A stretch of DNA of 42,168 nucleotides from the IMG/VR virus record IMGVR_UViG_3300035659_001198, positions 1 to 42,168 of that record; one strand, written 5' to 3'. The stretch comes from a virus. Shown in pieces: positions 1 through 7,910 of this stretch (the stretch's first letter is position 1; every line of letters begins with the position of its first letter). The notes beneath the pieces are model-generated. The model was not told where the DNA came from. It was given only the letters and a program-made list of their open reading frames with translations, and searched no databases. The position numbers and the translations under genes are program-made.

Positions 1-933
1 GCTTTGGCGTACTTTTCGAACGGTTGTGGAAATTATTGCATGATGATGCCAGCACTCCAAGCAGTCGCATCCATGACGGAGAATAAACAGATAGACATCT
101 GCCTAACCGATGAATGGTCGGATAGTCGGAGGGAAGCCGTGGAAGAGCTTTGCAAGGCGTGGCCGGTTGTCAATAAGGTCTTGAGTTGGCCCAGAGACAG
201 GATAGACGAGAAGAAATATGATCTTTGGTATCTCTCTGTGCATGGAGTCCAATCCGATGTACTCTATGTTTTCCTCAGCAACATGAAGAAGAGGATTACC
301 CCCAAACCATCTTGGAGGTCTTCGATGGTGCATGAGGCCGACCACTATATGGACATAGCATATGCCATGGGGTATGAGGGGTCAGTGCCGCAGGTAATTT
401 TCCCTCTTGCTGACAAACCGATTCTTGACCTCCCAAGGCCGATCATCGGGCTGTGTAATGGGTACTTCAGGACATCAACCCACTACTGGGATAAGAAGGG
501 GTGGCCGCACTTTCGGGGACTCTCCGAATCGCTCAATCTATATTTTGGGGGGGCGACGGTGGGCCTCGGAAGGGAGAACGAAATTCCAAAGGACGTGCAG
601 ATGACGGCGGACTATACTGGAAAGCTGAACATCCTGGAGACGGCGAAGGTGATCTCTCAACTCGATCTTCTCGTCACGACGGATACGGGGTTGATGCACG
701 TCGCCGACATTCTTAGAGTGCCGCTGATCGCCATGTTCGGGCCGACCTTGCCTACCAAGAATGCCCCGAGGGGGAAAGGATCGAAAATCATCCAGGCCGG
801 ACAAAAGTGTGTCCCGTGCCAGGACACGTCGGCCTTTCAGGTCTGCAAGTCCAACGAGTGCATGAGGTCTATAACCGTGGGGGACGTGATGGCGAAAGCA
901 AGGGAAATGCTTTTTAATCATTCAAAATCGTAG
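1..933 (+). CDS. Glycosyltransferase family 9 (heptosyltransferase-like), 5' edge at window start
   Basis: This is probably a GT9-type sugar transferase (GT-B fold, nucleotide-sugar donor) that modifies a virion protein or a host surface glycan. The frame is open to the left edge, with a TTG at 4, so a few N-terminal residues may be missing. The N-terminal NGCGNYCMMMPALQAVAS matches the family's first glycine-rich loop. The C-terminal half has DTGLMHVAD followed by MFGPTLPTKNAP, the donor-binding signature of the family. After it comes a cysteine cluster (CVPCQ...CKSNECM) of the kind seen in many GT9 proteins. It is followed by an SLH-domain gene and lies in a cluster with another glycosyltransferase and a methyltransferase. 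The acceptor is unknown. Confidence 0.85.
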   Translation, partial: ALAYFSNGCGNYCMMMPALQAVASMTENKQIDICLTDEWSDSRREAVEELCKAWPVVNKVLSWPRDRIDEKKYDLWYLSVHGVQSDVLYVFLSNMKKRITPKPSWRSSMVHEADHYMDIAYAMGYEGSVPQVIFPLADKPILDLPRPIIGLCNGYFRTSTHYWDKKGWPHFRGLSESLNLYFGGATVGLGRENEIPKDVQMTADYTGKLNILETAKVISQLDLLVTTDTGLMHVADILRVPLIAMFGPTLPTKNAPRGKGSKIIQAGQKCVPCQDTSAFQVCKSNECMRSITVGDVMAKAREMLFNHSKS

Positions 934-947
934 AAAGGGGAAAACAA

Positions 948-1511
948 ATGGAACTATGGCCAATCGGGAAAAGCCTGATCAGTCCATTGATGAAATCTGG
1001 GATCACATATAATCTTATCGTGATCAAAAATCCTGACATGGTTCTCACCTGGACGGTTCAACTTATCAAAGGGGACTGGAAGATTGCCACACCGGAACTT
1101 CTTTTTGCTCATCTCGTCGATGAGACGTGGACTGATACTGGGCAAACAATAGATACTGCCCGGAAGAAAGTCCAGGATGGTATCATCACCCCATTCAATG
1201 ATTTTATGAACCAGTATTTTAGCGCAGAATCAGTGATTCCCCAATTGGCCTTTGGTGCATTGCCAGAGGGGATGCTTACGTGGATTGAGATGATTGAGGG
1301 ATTTTTGCAAAGCATTGTTATAGAAGGTGCGGATATTGTTCAGCCGTTTACCGATGTTCCTCTGGATCATTGGGCTTTCAATTATATCACAGCCCTCCAC
1401 AATCAGGGGATTGTGAGAGGATTCGGAGACGGAACATTTAGACCTGATCAACTGGCCACAAGAGCGGAGTTAGCGACGATAGTAGCAAGGGCTTTCTTGG
1501 GTATGAAATAA
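948..1511 (+). CDS. Protein with C-terminal S-layer homology (SLH) domain
   Basis: A 187-residue protein with a good ribosome site (GAAAGGGGAAAACAA before ATG). The last 55 residues are a complete SLH module: FTDVPLDHWAFNYITALHNQ, then GIVRGFGDGTFRPDQLATRAE and a closing helix. SLH domains bind pyruvylated secondary cell wall polymers or outer-layer polysaccharide in bacteria. The first 130 residues are not recognised and show no signal peptide or membrane segment. Its place between a glycosyltransferase and a glycine-rich surface protein suggests a virion surface protein that holds host envelope polysaccharide, but that role is inference. A single SLH copy, rather than the usual three, is notable. 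Confidence 0.8.
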   Translation: MELWPIGKSLISPLMKSGITYNLIVIKNPDMVLTWTVQLIKGDWKIATPELLFAHLVDETWTDTGQTIDTARKKVQDGIITPFNDFMNQYFSAESVIPQLAFGALPEGMLTWIEMIEGFLQSIVIEGADIVQPFTDVPLDHWAFNYITALHNQGIVRGFGDGTFRPDQLATRAELATIVARAFLGMK

Positions 1512-1523
1512 ATAGGGAGACTT

Positions 1524-2456
1524 ATGGGTTCTCAGGAATATAATGCAGGACAAAGTGGAAACTGGACTATACCTACGGGTGTTACTTCTGTCACGGTTAC
1601 TATGTACGGCGGTGGTGGAACAGGAGCATATGCCAACGCAGGTGTAGGTGGGGGTGGGGGTGCTGGGGTAATTGTCAGTTATACCATAACTGGACTGACT
1701 CCAGGTAACACTATTGCCTATTCCGTAGGTAATGGAGGAGCAGCAATTCCTTATGGGGGATTGGGGAGTGCAGTAGATGGTAATTCTGGTTCAAATACAA
1801 CATTTGGAATTTTAACTGCTTATGCTGGTTTACTTGGACATTACATAGGTAATTCTAATGGAGGCAATGGCGGCAATGCTACAGATGGTTCATCAACTGC
1901 CAATGGTGGAGCAGGTGGTACAAGTGGTGACGGTGGAAATGGTCAGACCGTAGCAGCAGGAGGGGGTAATTTGTATGGTGGAGGAGGTGGTGGATATGGC
2001 AGTACTGCCGGAAGTAAAGGGGGTAAGAGTTACAATACTGGTCAAGCTGCTGGTGCTGCTGTATCTGGTGGTGGAGGAAGTAGTTATGCTGTGGGCATAG
2101 CAGCAAAAACATACACCTATGGTTCTACCGGAGCAGGCACGGGTGGAGATGGTCAGACCGTAGCAACAGGAGTAGGTGCAGGTGGACCTGGACATATTTC
2201 GCTAACATGGACAGTGTCCTCAAATTATCCGAGAGCAGTTGCCGGAGCCGTAGGATGGGTGGGCGGAACGGTTAAAAGATTGGCATCTGCCAAAAGAAAA
2301 ATCACAGGAGCAATCTATGACTCTTTACGAACCCAAAGGGATGTTTTGGAGAATCTTATACCTGATCCTCATCGGGCTGTTAAGAATATGGAATCCCTGT
2401 CCCAGGCGTTTAAAGGCGGTCAGGGATGGGAATTATGTCCTCGATATTCGAGGTAG
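1524..2456 (+). CDS. Glycine-rich fibre or adhesin-like protein
   Basis: A 310-residue protein. Residues 1-30 form a small beta domain (NWTIPTGVTSVTVTMYGGGG) typical of glycine-rich phage fibre and adhesin proteins. Residues 30-235 are low-complexity glycine runs (GGGGGAG, GGNGGNATDG, GGGGGGYG), as in polyglycine-sandwich receptor-binding tips. After about residue 235 the composition changes and one repeat unit of the type found in the gene at 4271 appears (GAVGWVGGTVKRL). The final 45 residues are ordinary sequence and overlap a possible separate small gene. It probably sits on the outer virion surface and contacts the host; the exact structure it decorates is unknown. Confidence 0.75.
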   Translation: MGSQEYNAGQSGNWTIPTGVTSVTVTMYGGGGTGAYANAGVGGGGGAGVIVSYTITGLTPGNTIAYSVGNGGAAIPYGGLGSAVDGNSGSNTTFGILTAYAGLLGHYIGNSNGGNGGNATDGSSTANGGAGGTSGDGGNGQTVAAGGGNLYGGGGGGYGSTAGSKGGKSYNTGQAAGAAVSGGGGSSYAVGIAAKTYTYGSTGAGTGGDGQTVATGVGAGGPGHISLTWTVSSNYPRAVAGAVGWVGGTVKRLASAKRKITGAIYDSLRTQRDVLENLIPDPHRAVKNMESLSQAFKGGQGWELCPRYSR

Positions 2457-2580
2457 AAGGCTCAGTAACAAAATCCAAAAGAGGGAGCTTGTCAGAAGGA
2501 AGCTGGCAGGAGAGGAGGAACGACAATGTTTCAGGATATCACAAAAAGGCTCAGTCGTAATGTCCGGTTCAACAAAATAG
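2317..2580 (+). CDS. Possible small basic protein overlapping two neighbours
   Basis: An 87-residue frame preceded by CAGGAGCAATCT, a well-placed ribosome site, before ATG. The product has a short hydrophobic stretch (ILYLILIGLLRIW, residues 12-24) and then a strongly basic part (CPRRLKAVR, RGRRLSNKIQKRELVRRKL). It overlaps the end of the glycine-rich gene by about 140 bases and the start of the next gene by about 55 bases, in a different frame from both, so it may be spurious. Its regular basic and hydrophobic pattern and its ribosome site argue for it. No function can be assigned. Confidence 0.35.
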   Translation: MTLYEPKGMFWRILYLILIGLLRIWNPCPRRLKAVRDGNYVLDIRGRRLSNKIQKRELVRRKLAGEEERQCFRISQKGSVVMSGSTK

Positions 2581-3125
2581 GGCGGCTGGTCAGAAGGGGC
2601 ATCATTCCCGAGGGCGTGGAGCAGGCGGAAATCTACGAGGCCATCCGGCACACCCATCCGGCGGGAGTCCTTGAGTTGTTAGGGTTTCTGCGGGTGAAGG
2701 TCTTCAGGAAGCGGGGGTACATCTGGCACTGCGACGACTACGGGCTGGTGAGTTGCAAGAAGGTGACGACGGCGTTTGCCAACTATCTGGTTGCCTCCCT
2801 GATAACTACTAATACGGCTTTCGCCAACTTCAGGTTCCACGACATGGGCGACAACTCGGCTGCCGAATCGAATGCTGGAACTGCCCTCAATAATTCGAGG
2901 GAGACGAGGGTAGCGGGAAATCAGCAGAACAATGGGGCTGGAGTTTATCAGTCCATAGCCACCATCACAGCTACGGCAGGCTATACCGTTCAGGAGCAGG
3001 GTCTGTTCAATGTTGCAACAGGTGGAACCATGATGGACAGGAACCTTGTGCCCAATGCGCCGGTTGTGATTGCGAACGACACCGTTGCTTTTACCTATGA
3101 ATTAAGTGTAAGTGCCGAGGCATAA
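2526..3125 (+). CDS. Virion structural/decoration-like protein
   Basis: A 199-residue protein with a strong ribosome site (AGGAGAGGAGGAACGACA before ATG). The N-terminal 75 residues are basic and not recognised. The C-terminal 120 residues (KVTTAFANYLVASL, FHDMGDNSAAESNAGTAL, GYTVQEQGLFNVATGGTMMDR, ending DTVAFTYELSV) have the all-beta pattern of a domain frequent in phage genomes, where the end reads like a beta sandwich (EQGLF...MMDR...FTYEL). I know this pattern from phage structural clusters but not with a firm function. It probably coats the virion. The next gene starts only one base after its stop. Confidence 0.55.
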   Translation: MFQDITKRLSRNVRFNKIGRLVRRGIIPEGVEQAEIYEAIRHTHPAGVLELLGFLRVKVFRKRGYIWHCDDYGLVSCKKVTTAFANYLVASLITTNTAFANFRFHDMGDNSAAESNAGTALNNSRETRVAGNQQNNGAGVYQSIATITATAGYTVQEQGLFNVATGGTMMDRNLVPNAPVVIANDTVAFTYELSVSAEA

Positions 3126-3126
3126 A

Positions 3127-3603
3127 GTGAATTTGAATCTTGGTGCGGGGAACGATTTTCGGTACTCAAAGGACTGGGTGAACCTTGACATTACGAAGCC
3201 GTGCAACGTCATGGCTGACATTCGGCAAGGAATTCCATTCAAATCGGCCTCTCTCGACATGGTATGGGCCTCTCACATTCTTGAGCATTTGCCTGATCTC
3301 AGAGCGATGCAGAGGGAGTTGGCAAGGATCATTAAATATAAGGGAGTGCTGAATGTCATCGTTCCTTACTATCTTTCTTCCGATGCGTGGGGCGATCCGA
3401 CCCATTGCAGGGCATTCAGCGAGGAGAGTTTTTTCGAGTGCTTCTGGGCAGGATTTACAGCAGTATCGGTAACGATGAAGCAGTATGTAAAGCAGGGAAC
3501 CGGAAACAAGATTCATTGGCTCCATGTCATACTGGTTCGCAACGCTGTTGAACTGTGGGAAGTGATGAGGGACATTGGAGGAAACACTTTTAATAAGACG
3601 TGA
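3127..3603 (+). CDS. Class I SAM-dependent methyltransferase (Methyltransf_11 type)
   Basis: A small SAM-dependent methyltransferase. LNLGAGNDFR is the glycine-rich SAM loop (motif I), WVNLD is the acidic end of strand 2, and HILEHLPDL matches the motif after strand 4 in this family. I place the start at GTG 3127 because GAGG lies six bases upstream and the product then begins with the SAM loop. A GTG at 3112 would overlap the previous gene by 14 bases. Cellular relatives often act in polysaccharide or lipid-linked sugar clusters, which fits the two glycosyltransferases nearby. The substrate is unknown, probably a sugar. Confidence 0.8.
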   Translation: MNLNLGAGNDFRYSKDWVNLDITKPCNVMADIRQGIPFKSASLDMVWASHILEHLPDLRAMQRELARIIKYKGVLNVIVPYYLSSDAWGDPTHCRAFSEESFFECFWAGFTAVSVTMKQYVKQGTGNKIHWLHVILVRNAVELWEVMRDIGGNTFNKT

Positions 3604-3609
3604 GGTTTT

Positions 3610-4269
3610 ATGTTTGGGAAAGAAAAAAAGAAAATCTTCATCTCCTGTTGCAGCAATCGGAATCCCGAGTGGGCGACCGTTCTTTCGATAGAGGATGCCA
3701 TGAGGGATGCTGCCAAACATGGGTTTGATACAGTTTTTCCTCCACAGATGGGGGACAGCCTGATTGACCGTGCCAGAAACAACGACCTCGTTTCCTTCAT
3801 GCAGAAGGGGGCGGACTATCTTTTCTCGATTGATGACGATGTGTCAATTGCACCCGACACGTTGACCACGCTTGCGAAGGCTGATAAGGACATCGTGGCG
3901 GGGATATATCGGCTGAAGCAGGATAATCCCGTTGCCGCAGTCCGGTTGCCTGTGGATGGTCCGTCATGGAACGATGTTTTGGTTCATGGACTTTTGACGC
4001 CAGCTATATATGTCTCGACTGGATGTTTTATGGTCAAAAGAAAAGTTGTCGAGGGGATGATTGAGAAATATCCCGAACTGCACTACAAGCGGAATGTTAG
4101 CGGAGACAAGGCGTGGGCGCTCTATATGCCTTTTATTTATAATCAGGAATATCTTTCTGAAGATTGGGGGTACTGCCAGCGTGCACGTGATGCTGGTTTC
4201 GAGGTGTGGGTTCATGGCGGTGTGAAGTGTGCCCACTGGGGAAAGAAAATGTTCGTTTTTGGAGATTGA
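3610..4269 (+). CDS. GT-A fold glycosyltransferase (family 2-like)
   Basis: A 219-residue glycosyltransferase. It opens with IFISCCSNRNPEWATVLSIE, the donor-binding first strand, and later has DYLFSIDDDVSIAPDTL, where DDD is the metal-binding DXD motif. VAGIYRLKQDNPVAAVR and the late SEDWGYCQRARDAGFEVW supply the acceptor-side acidic motif typical of GT-A enzymes (ED box). No membrane segment is present, so it is cytosolic. With the GT9 gene and the methyltransferase it forms a three-enzyme glycan set within virion genes. It may glycosylate virion proteins, for example the repeat protein that follows directly, but no acceptor is proven. Confidence 0.8.
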   Translation: MFGKEKKKIFISCCSNRNPEWATVLSIEDAMRDAAKHGFDTVFPPQMGDSLIDRARNNDLVSFMQKGADYLFSIDDDVSIAPDTLTTLAKADKDIVAGIYRLKQDNPVAAVRLPVDGPSWNDVLVHGLLTPAIYVSTGCFMVKRKVVEGMIEKYPELHYKRNVSGDKAWALYMPFIYNQEYLSEDWGYCQRARDAGFEVWVHGGVKCAHWGKKMFVFGD

Positions 4270-4270
4270 G

Positions 4271-5095
4271 ATGCCTCTTACGGGAACGGTTGTAAGGAAG
4301 GTCGCCGGAGGAAGAAGGGAAGCTGGTACTTTGACTTGGGTGCAGGGAACAGTGGGAAGAATTTACAATGCTCCTCGCAAGCTCACGGGAAGTTTATCGT
4401 GGTTGGGAGGGACAGCCTCTCGAAAGTTTTCAGGTAAAAGAACCGAGGCTGGAGCTTTATCTTGGGCACAGGGAACAGTCGTAAGAAAGTTTTTAGGTGC
4501 AAGAATTATCCTTGGAAATCTATCGTGGACCTATGGGACAGTAACAAGGAAATGGAGTGTGGTTCGTAGCCTCGTTGGGATACTTGCGTTGGAAGCAGGT
4601 TCTTTGATCCGCAAGTTTCAAGGGAATAGGGTTGAGGCGGGTTCCCTTTCTTGGGTGGCCGGCACATTATTGAGAAAGTTTTCAGGGAAGAGAATGGACG
4701 TTGGAACATTGCTATCATCTGGGGCCATTTATCGGAAGTTTGCGGGTGGACGGTTCCTTTCCGGCAGTATATTGTTCTCCGGAATAATCCAAGCACTTAA
4801 AAATGTCGTTGTAATTTTAAGAAGTGTTGTGGGGACTCTTTCGTGGGCCGGGGGAGTTGTTGTCAGGAAAGTGGTCTACAAGAGAATCGAGACGGGTTTG
4901 GTCTTCTCATCCGGTAAAGTGATCCGCAAGTTTGTGGGGGAGAGGTCCGTTCATGGAAGCATATCGTTCTCCGGAATAGTCCGGGAGATAAAGAATTACG
5001 TGGCGGTTTTGGCCGGCACCATCTTTTTGAGGTTCAAAGGTAAGCCGCTCAAATTTTCATTTAAAAGCAGGCCCATTTTCAAATTCGAGAAATAG
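4271..5095 (+). CDS. Unrecognised protein made of ~21-residue tandem repeats
   Basis: A 274-residue protein that I do not recognise. I start it at ATG 4271, just after the previous stop, with GGAGATTGAG as ribosome site; a longer frame opens at 4229 but overlaps the glycosyltransferase. Nearly the whole chain is about eleven repeats with the pattern G-T-V-x-R-K-F-x-G-x-R-x-x-x-G-x-L-S-W-x-x. Examples are GTASRKFSGKRTEAGALSW and GSLIRKFQGNRVEAGSLSW. Each unit alternates hydrophobic and basic residues and looks like two beta strands with glycine turns, suggesting a solenoid. Later units replace W by F. It is very basic with a lysine and phenylalanine-rich tail. Its position suggests a virion surface fibre or decoration. 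Confidence 0.6.
   Translation: MPLTGTVVRKVAGGRREAGTLTWVQGTVGRIYNAPRKLTGSLSWLGGTASRKFSGKRTEAGALSWAQGTVVRKFLGARIILGNLSWTYGTVTRKWSVVRSLVGILALEAGSLIRKFQGNRVEAGSLSWVAGTLLRKFSGKRMDVGTLLSSGAIYRKFAGGRFLSGSILFSGIIQALKNVVVILRSVVGTLSWAGGVVVRKVVYKRIETGLVFSSGKVIRKFVGERSVHGSISFSGIVREIKNYVAVLAGTIFLRFKGKPLKFSFKSRPIFKFEK
4283..5000 (+). repeat. Coding tandem repeat array, ~63-bp unit
   Basis: The repeats encoded by the gene at 4271 keep register for about eleven units of 20-22 codons. At DNA level they have diverged so far that only short motifs (for example AGGAAAGTTTT, TCGTGGG) recur. This means old duplication under protein-level selection rather than recent slippage. One related unit is found at the end of the glycine-rich gene near 2240-2300. 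Confidence 0.65.
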
Positions 5096-5108
5096 ACGAG
5101 GAATAAAG

Positions 5109-5408
5109 ATGAACCCTAAGAATTGGCTCAAGCAACCGGCGGAGATCCGGATTCTTGAAATCGATTGCACCGATGCCGTCCCGACAGGGGCAAGTATATC
5201 TTCTGCCGAAACTAAGATTTTTGACAGCGAGGGCACAGAGAAAACTGACATGATAGGAACATCATCTAAGAGCGGATTGAAAATCTTGATTCAAGTCAAA
5301 GGAGGAACAGCTGGGGAGGACTACAGTTTGAGGGTACGCTTGAATCTGAGCAACACGGAAATCGCAGAGGATGACTTAAAGATATTCGTTAGACAGATTC
5401 TTTCTTAA
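5109..5408 (+). CDS. Small beta-sandwich virion protein (fibre/tail adaptor-like)
   Basis: A 99-residue protein with GAGGAATAAAG as ribosome site. The pattern TDAVPTGASISSAETKIFDS, then SGLKILIQVKGGTAGEDYSL and a last strand EDDLKIFV, resembles an Ig-like domain common beside head-tail connector genes in phages, where strands are joined by a GGTAGEDY-type turn. In annotated phages similar proteins are called fibre-tail adaptor or simply structural. The connector gene follows by 14 bases. Assignment to a named family is tentative. Confidence 0.5.
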   Translation: MNPKNWLKQPAEIRILEIDCTDAVPTGASISSAETKIFDSEGTEKTDMIGTSSKSGLKILIQVKGGTAGEDYSLRVRLNLSNTEIAEDDLKIFVRQILS

Positions 5409-5422
5409 CTTTGGAGGGACCC

Positions 5423-6064
5423 ATGAGCCTGATTTTGCTCGAAGATGCTAAGGACGAGTTGGATATGCCGGATGATGACGCCTCTTCTGATAAAAAATTA
5501 CAACATTATATCGACGGTATGATCTCGGAGGCCGAGGGGTATATGGACGCCAAGATTGAAGGTGTCACAGATGAGGTTGCCTATTTTGATGGCGGGAAGA
5601 GCTATCTCATGCTTCCCCATCTGAATATCAGCAACGTCTCGGTGTGGGAGGATCTATCAAGAACCTTCGATTCATCCACCCTGATCGACCCCAGCGAATA
5701 CCAGGTCTACACCGAAAGGGGAATACTCAGGATCGGAAATCCGAAAGACATAGGATCGGGTGGCATCGCCTGGATGGACAGGTACTGGGACGACACATTT
5801 TTTGAGGGATGCAGAGCGTTTCTCAGGGGCAGGCTGGTCATAAAGGTGAAGTACGATGGGGGATATGACTCTGACACGATCAATGGAAGCCTAAAAATGG
5901 CTCTTCTTAAGCAGATTAGCTACAGGTTCAGGCGGAGGAAGGATCTGGGGCTATCGACCGTCACCTATCCAGATGGCTCGATATCGAAGATGGCAGATAT
6001 CAAACAGTTTCTGCCGGAAGTCCAAGCCGTATTGGATAAATTCAAGAGGATATCGATAGCATGA
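5423..6064 (+). CDS. Head-tail connector protein (gp6-like)
   Basis: A protein of about 213 residues. I choose ATG 5423, because TTTGGAGGGACCC gives a ribosome site and the product then begins MSLILLEDAKDELDMPDDDA, the usual start of gp6-like connectors (LEDAKxxL followed by DDxxxDxxLQxYIDxAxxxA). The middle is beta-rich (YFDGGKSYLMLPHLNISNVS, EYQVYTERGILRIG, VIKVKYDGGYD), and the C-terminal helices (ALLKQISYRFRRRKDLGL) are typical too. Such proteins form the ring that closes the portal and joins the tail. It places the head gene block upstream of this window. Its stop overlaps the next start (ATGA). Confidence 0.8.
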   Translation: MSLILLEDAKDELDMPDDDASSDKKLQHYIDGMISEAEGYMDAKIEGVTDEVAYFDGGKSYLMLPHLNISNVSVWEDLSRTFDSSTLIDPSEYQVYTERGILRIGNPKDIGSGGIAWMDRYWDDTFFEGCRAFLRGRLVIKVKYDGGYDSDTINGSLKMALLKQISYRFRRRKDLGLSTVTYPDGSISKMADIKQFLPEVQAVLDKFKRISIA

Positions 6065-7260
6065 CTGACAGCCAGGAGATCAAAAACAAAATCATTAAGA
6101 CCGAACCGGTGGAATGGAAGAAGCTTGACTGGCTTCAGAATCCAAACCTTAAGGAGATGACTAAGGAGTCTTTTGAGAGGCTGAAAAACTTCTTAAAGAA
6201 GAATGATTTCATAATGCCATTCAATGTATGGCAGAACAATGGGAAGACATGGATTCTGGACGGGCACCACCGGAAGAAGGCGATGGAGGAGATAAAGGGA
6301 AACGGGTATAAGATACCTGGCCTTTTGCCCGCAAATTTCATCAGGTGTAAGAACAGAAAGGAGGCTGTAAGGCTTATTCTTGTCTATTCGGCTATCTATG
6401 CCAATGTGACAGAAGATGGGTTATACGAATTTCTGAACGCCGAGGGATTGGATTTCAACGACCTTAAAATGGATGTGGAGTTGCCTCAGATCGACTGGAA
6501 GGAATTTGAGAAGGGATGGATGAAGGATGAGCCAGAAGAGCCTCCGGAACCACAAATTGATAAGGCTGAGGAGTTAAAGGAAAAATGGGGAGTGGAATTG
6601 GGGCAGTTATGGGAACTCGGAGAGCATCGGCTGATTTGCGGCGATTGCACAGACAGGGCGGTTATTTCAAAACTACTACAGGGCGATAAAGTTGATTCTG
6701 TTTTGACAGATCCCCCCTATGGCGTGGGTGTTAATTATGGACAATTTCAAGACACACCGGAAGAAGTAAAAAAACTTATTCATAAAATCATGCCTATCAT
6801 TCTTGAATATCCTGCCGCAGCCCTTACCCCCGGCGTGCCTTCGATGTGGGAATATCCACAACCCGCCTGGGTTGGCGCATGGATACACCCCGCGCCTAGC
6901 GGGGGCTGTTCGTGGGGGTTCGCTGGCACTAATCCAATTTTGTATTATGGGGCTGACCCTTACCTGAAAGAGGGCAAAGGACGCAGGCCTGACAGCATAG
7001 TTATGGCGTCCGATCGAGAAGGCGAAGAGGGACACCCGACCCCGAAGCCAGTCAAGGTATGGGAATGGTTACTTGAAAAAGTGTCAACCAGCGCAGGCAA
7101 AATAATATTCGACCCCTTCCTCGGCTCCGGCACCACCCTAATCGCCTGCGAACGTCTTAATCGCAAATGTAGAGCCATAGATATTTCTCCAGCCTATTGT
7201 GCCGTTTCAATCCAGAGGTGGGTTGATCTAACCGGAAAGGAACCGAAACTAATAACATGA
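6061..7260 (+). CDS. ParB-like N-terminal domain fused to DNA methyltransferase
   Basis: A 399-residue two-domain protein. Residues 1-150 are a ParB/Srx-like domain, with WILDGHHRKKAMEEI matching the family's DGxxR nucleotide-binding motif. Residues 170-399 are an amino-group DNA methyltransferase: SVLTDPPYGVG is catalytic motif IV (DPPY), and FDPFLGSGTTLIACERL is SAM motif I, placed downstream as in the beta class (N6-adenine or N4-cytosine). HPTPKPVKVWEWLL is the usual motif just before it. The recognition part is shorter than usual. It overlaps connector and neck genes by four bases each, so it is expressed with virion genes. It probably methylates phage DNA against host restriction. A related ParB-like domain is at 23365. 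Confidence 0.88.
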   Translation: MTDSQEIKNKIIKTEPVEWKKLDWLQNPNLKEMTKESFERLKNFLKKNDFIMPFNVWQNNGKTWILDGHHRKKAMEEIKGNGYKIPGLLPANFIRCKNRKEAVRLILVYSAIYANVTEDGLYEFLNAEGLDFNDLKMDVELPQIDWKEFEKGWMKDEPEEPPEPQIDKAEELKEKWGVELGQLWELGEHRLICGDCTDRAVISKLLQGDKVDSVLTDPPYGVGVNYGQFQDTPEEVKKLIHKIMPIILEYPAAALTPGVPSMWEYPQPAWVGAWIHPAPSGGCSWGFAGTNPILYYGADPYLKEGKGRRPDSIVMASDREGEEGHPTPKPVKVWEWLLEKVSTSAGKIIFDPFLGSGTTLIACERLNRKCRAIDISPAYCAVSIQRWVDLTGKEPKLIT

Positions 7261-7907
7261 CCGACATCATCTATGAAAGCAAGATAGACCAGGTCTACCC
7301 TGGAATTGTCAAGAAGCTTATCAGGGTCCTTGATCTTGATTCGATATGGCTTCAGAAGTTCATCAGGACGGAGCATATGAGCGGGCAGACAGGGGGTACA
7401 TCGATAAGCGTCAGGTCTGGAGCATTGAGGGCTTCAGTACTTCCCATTAAATCGGAAGTCAAGGATGAGTCCGTCCAGGCAGGGGTGTCAATCGGGGGAG
7501 ACATCGCAAGAGGGGGAGGAACGCCAGCCGGGAGATATGCAAGAGTCCATGTGGGGGGAAATCGCTCGACCGTAATCACGGCCAAAAATAAGAAATTTCT
7601 TACAATCCCGTTGCCAGCGGCCAAGACGAAGGCCGGACTCACAAAGGCCCCGGCTCCGAGCGATTCGGTGTGGGGTCAGACATTCGTGGCCAAGAGCAAA
7701 AAGGGGAATCTGATAATTTTTGGAAGGGAGAAATTCGTCAAGGGCAAAAGAGCGGGGGAATTCAAGACAAAAATAGTCCCGCTTTTCCTATTGAAAAAAA
7801 GCGTGTCCATCCCAGCCAGAGTCCATCCCGAGGAGATAGTTGCCGCTTTTAGCCTCAAGGTCATGGGTGACTTGCAGGGGATTGGCGTGAACATTTTAGG
7901 AGGGTAA
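7257..7907 (+). CDS. Neck / tail completion protein (HK97 gp10 or gpZ-like)
   Basis: A 216-residue protein overlapping the methyltransferase stop. The sequence HMSGQTGGTSISVRSGALRASVLPI is the familiar pattern of phage neck proteins of the HK97 gp10 or lambda gpZ type (xGxLxxSI after a short helix). YARVHVGGN and the late NLIIFGREKFVKG strands fit as well. These proteins complete the tail end that docks onto the head. Its position between the connector and the tail terminator is the conserved siphovirus order, which supports the call more than the sequence alone. Confidence 0.65.
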   Translation: MTDIIYESKIDQVYPGIVKKLIRVLDLDSIWLQKFIRTEHMSGQTGGTSISVRSGALRASVLPIKSEVKDESVQAGVSIGGDIARGGGTPAGRYARVHVGGNRSTVITAKNKKFLTIPLPAAKTKAGLTKAPAPSDSVWGQTFVAKSKKGNLIIFGREKFVKGKRAGEFKTKIVPLFLLKKSVSIPARVHPEEIVAAFSLKVMGDLQGIGVNILGG

Positions 7908-7910
7908 TTG

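Noticed and set aside
1893-2195. Minus-strand frames opposite the glycine-rich gene
   Set aside because: Low-complexity Thr/Ser/His runs are simply the complement of glycine codons.
7203-7213. GTTTCAATCCA, same 11 bases as the CRISPR repeat edge
   Set aside because: Lies inside the methyltransferase coding sequence, with no stem or remaining repeat bases; chance match.
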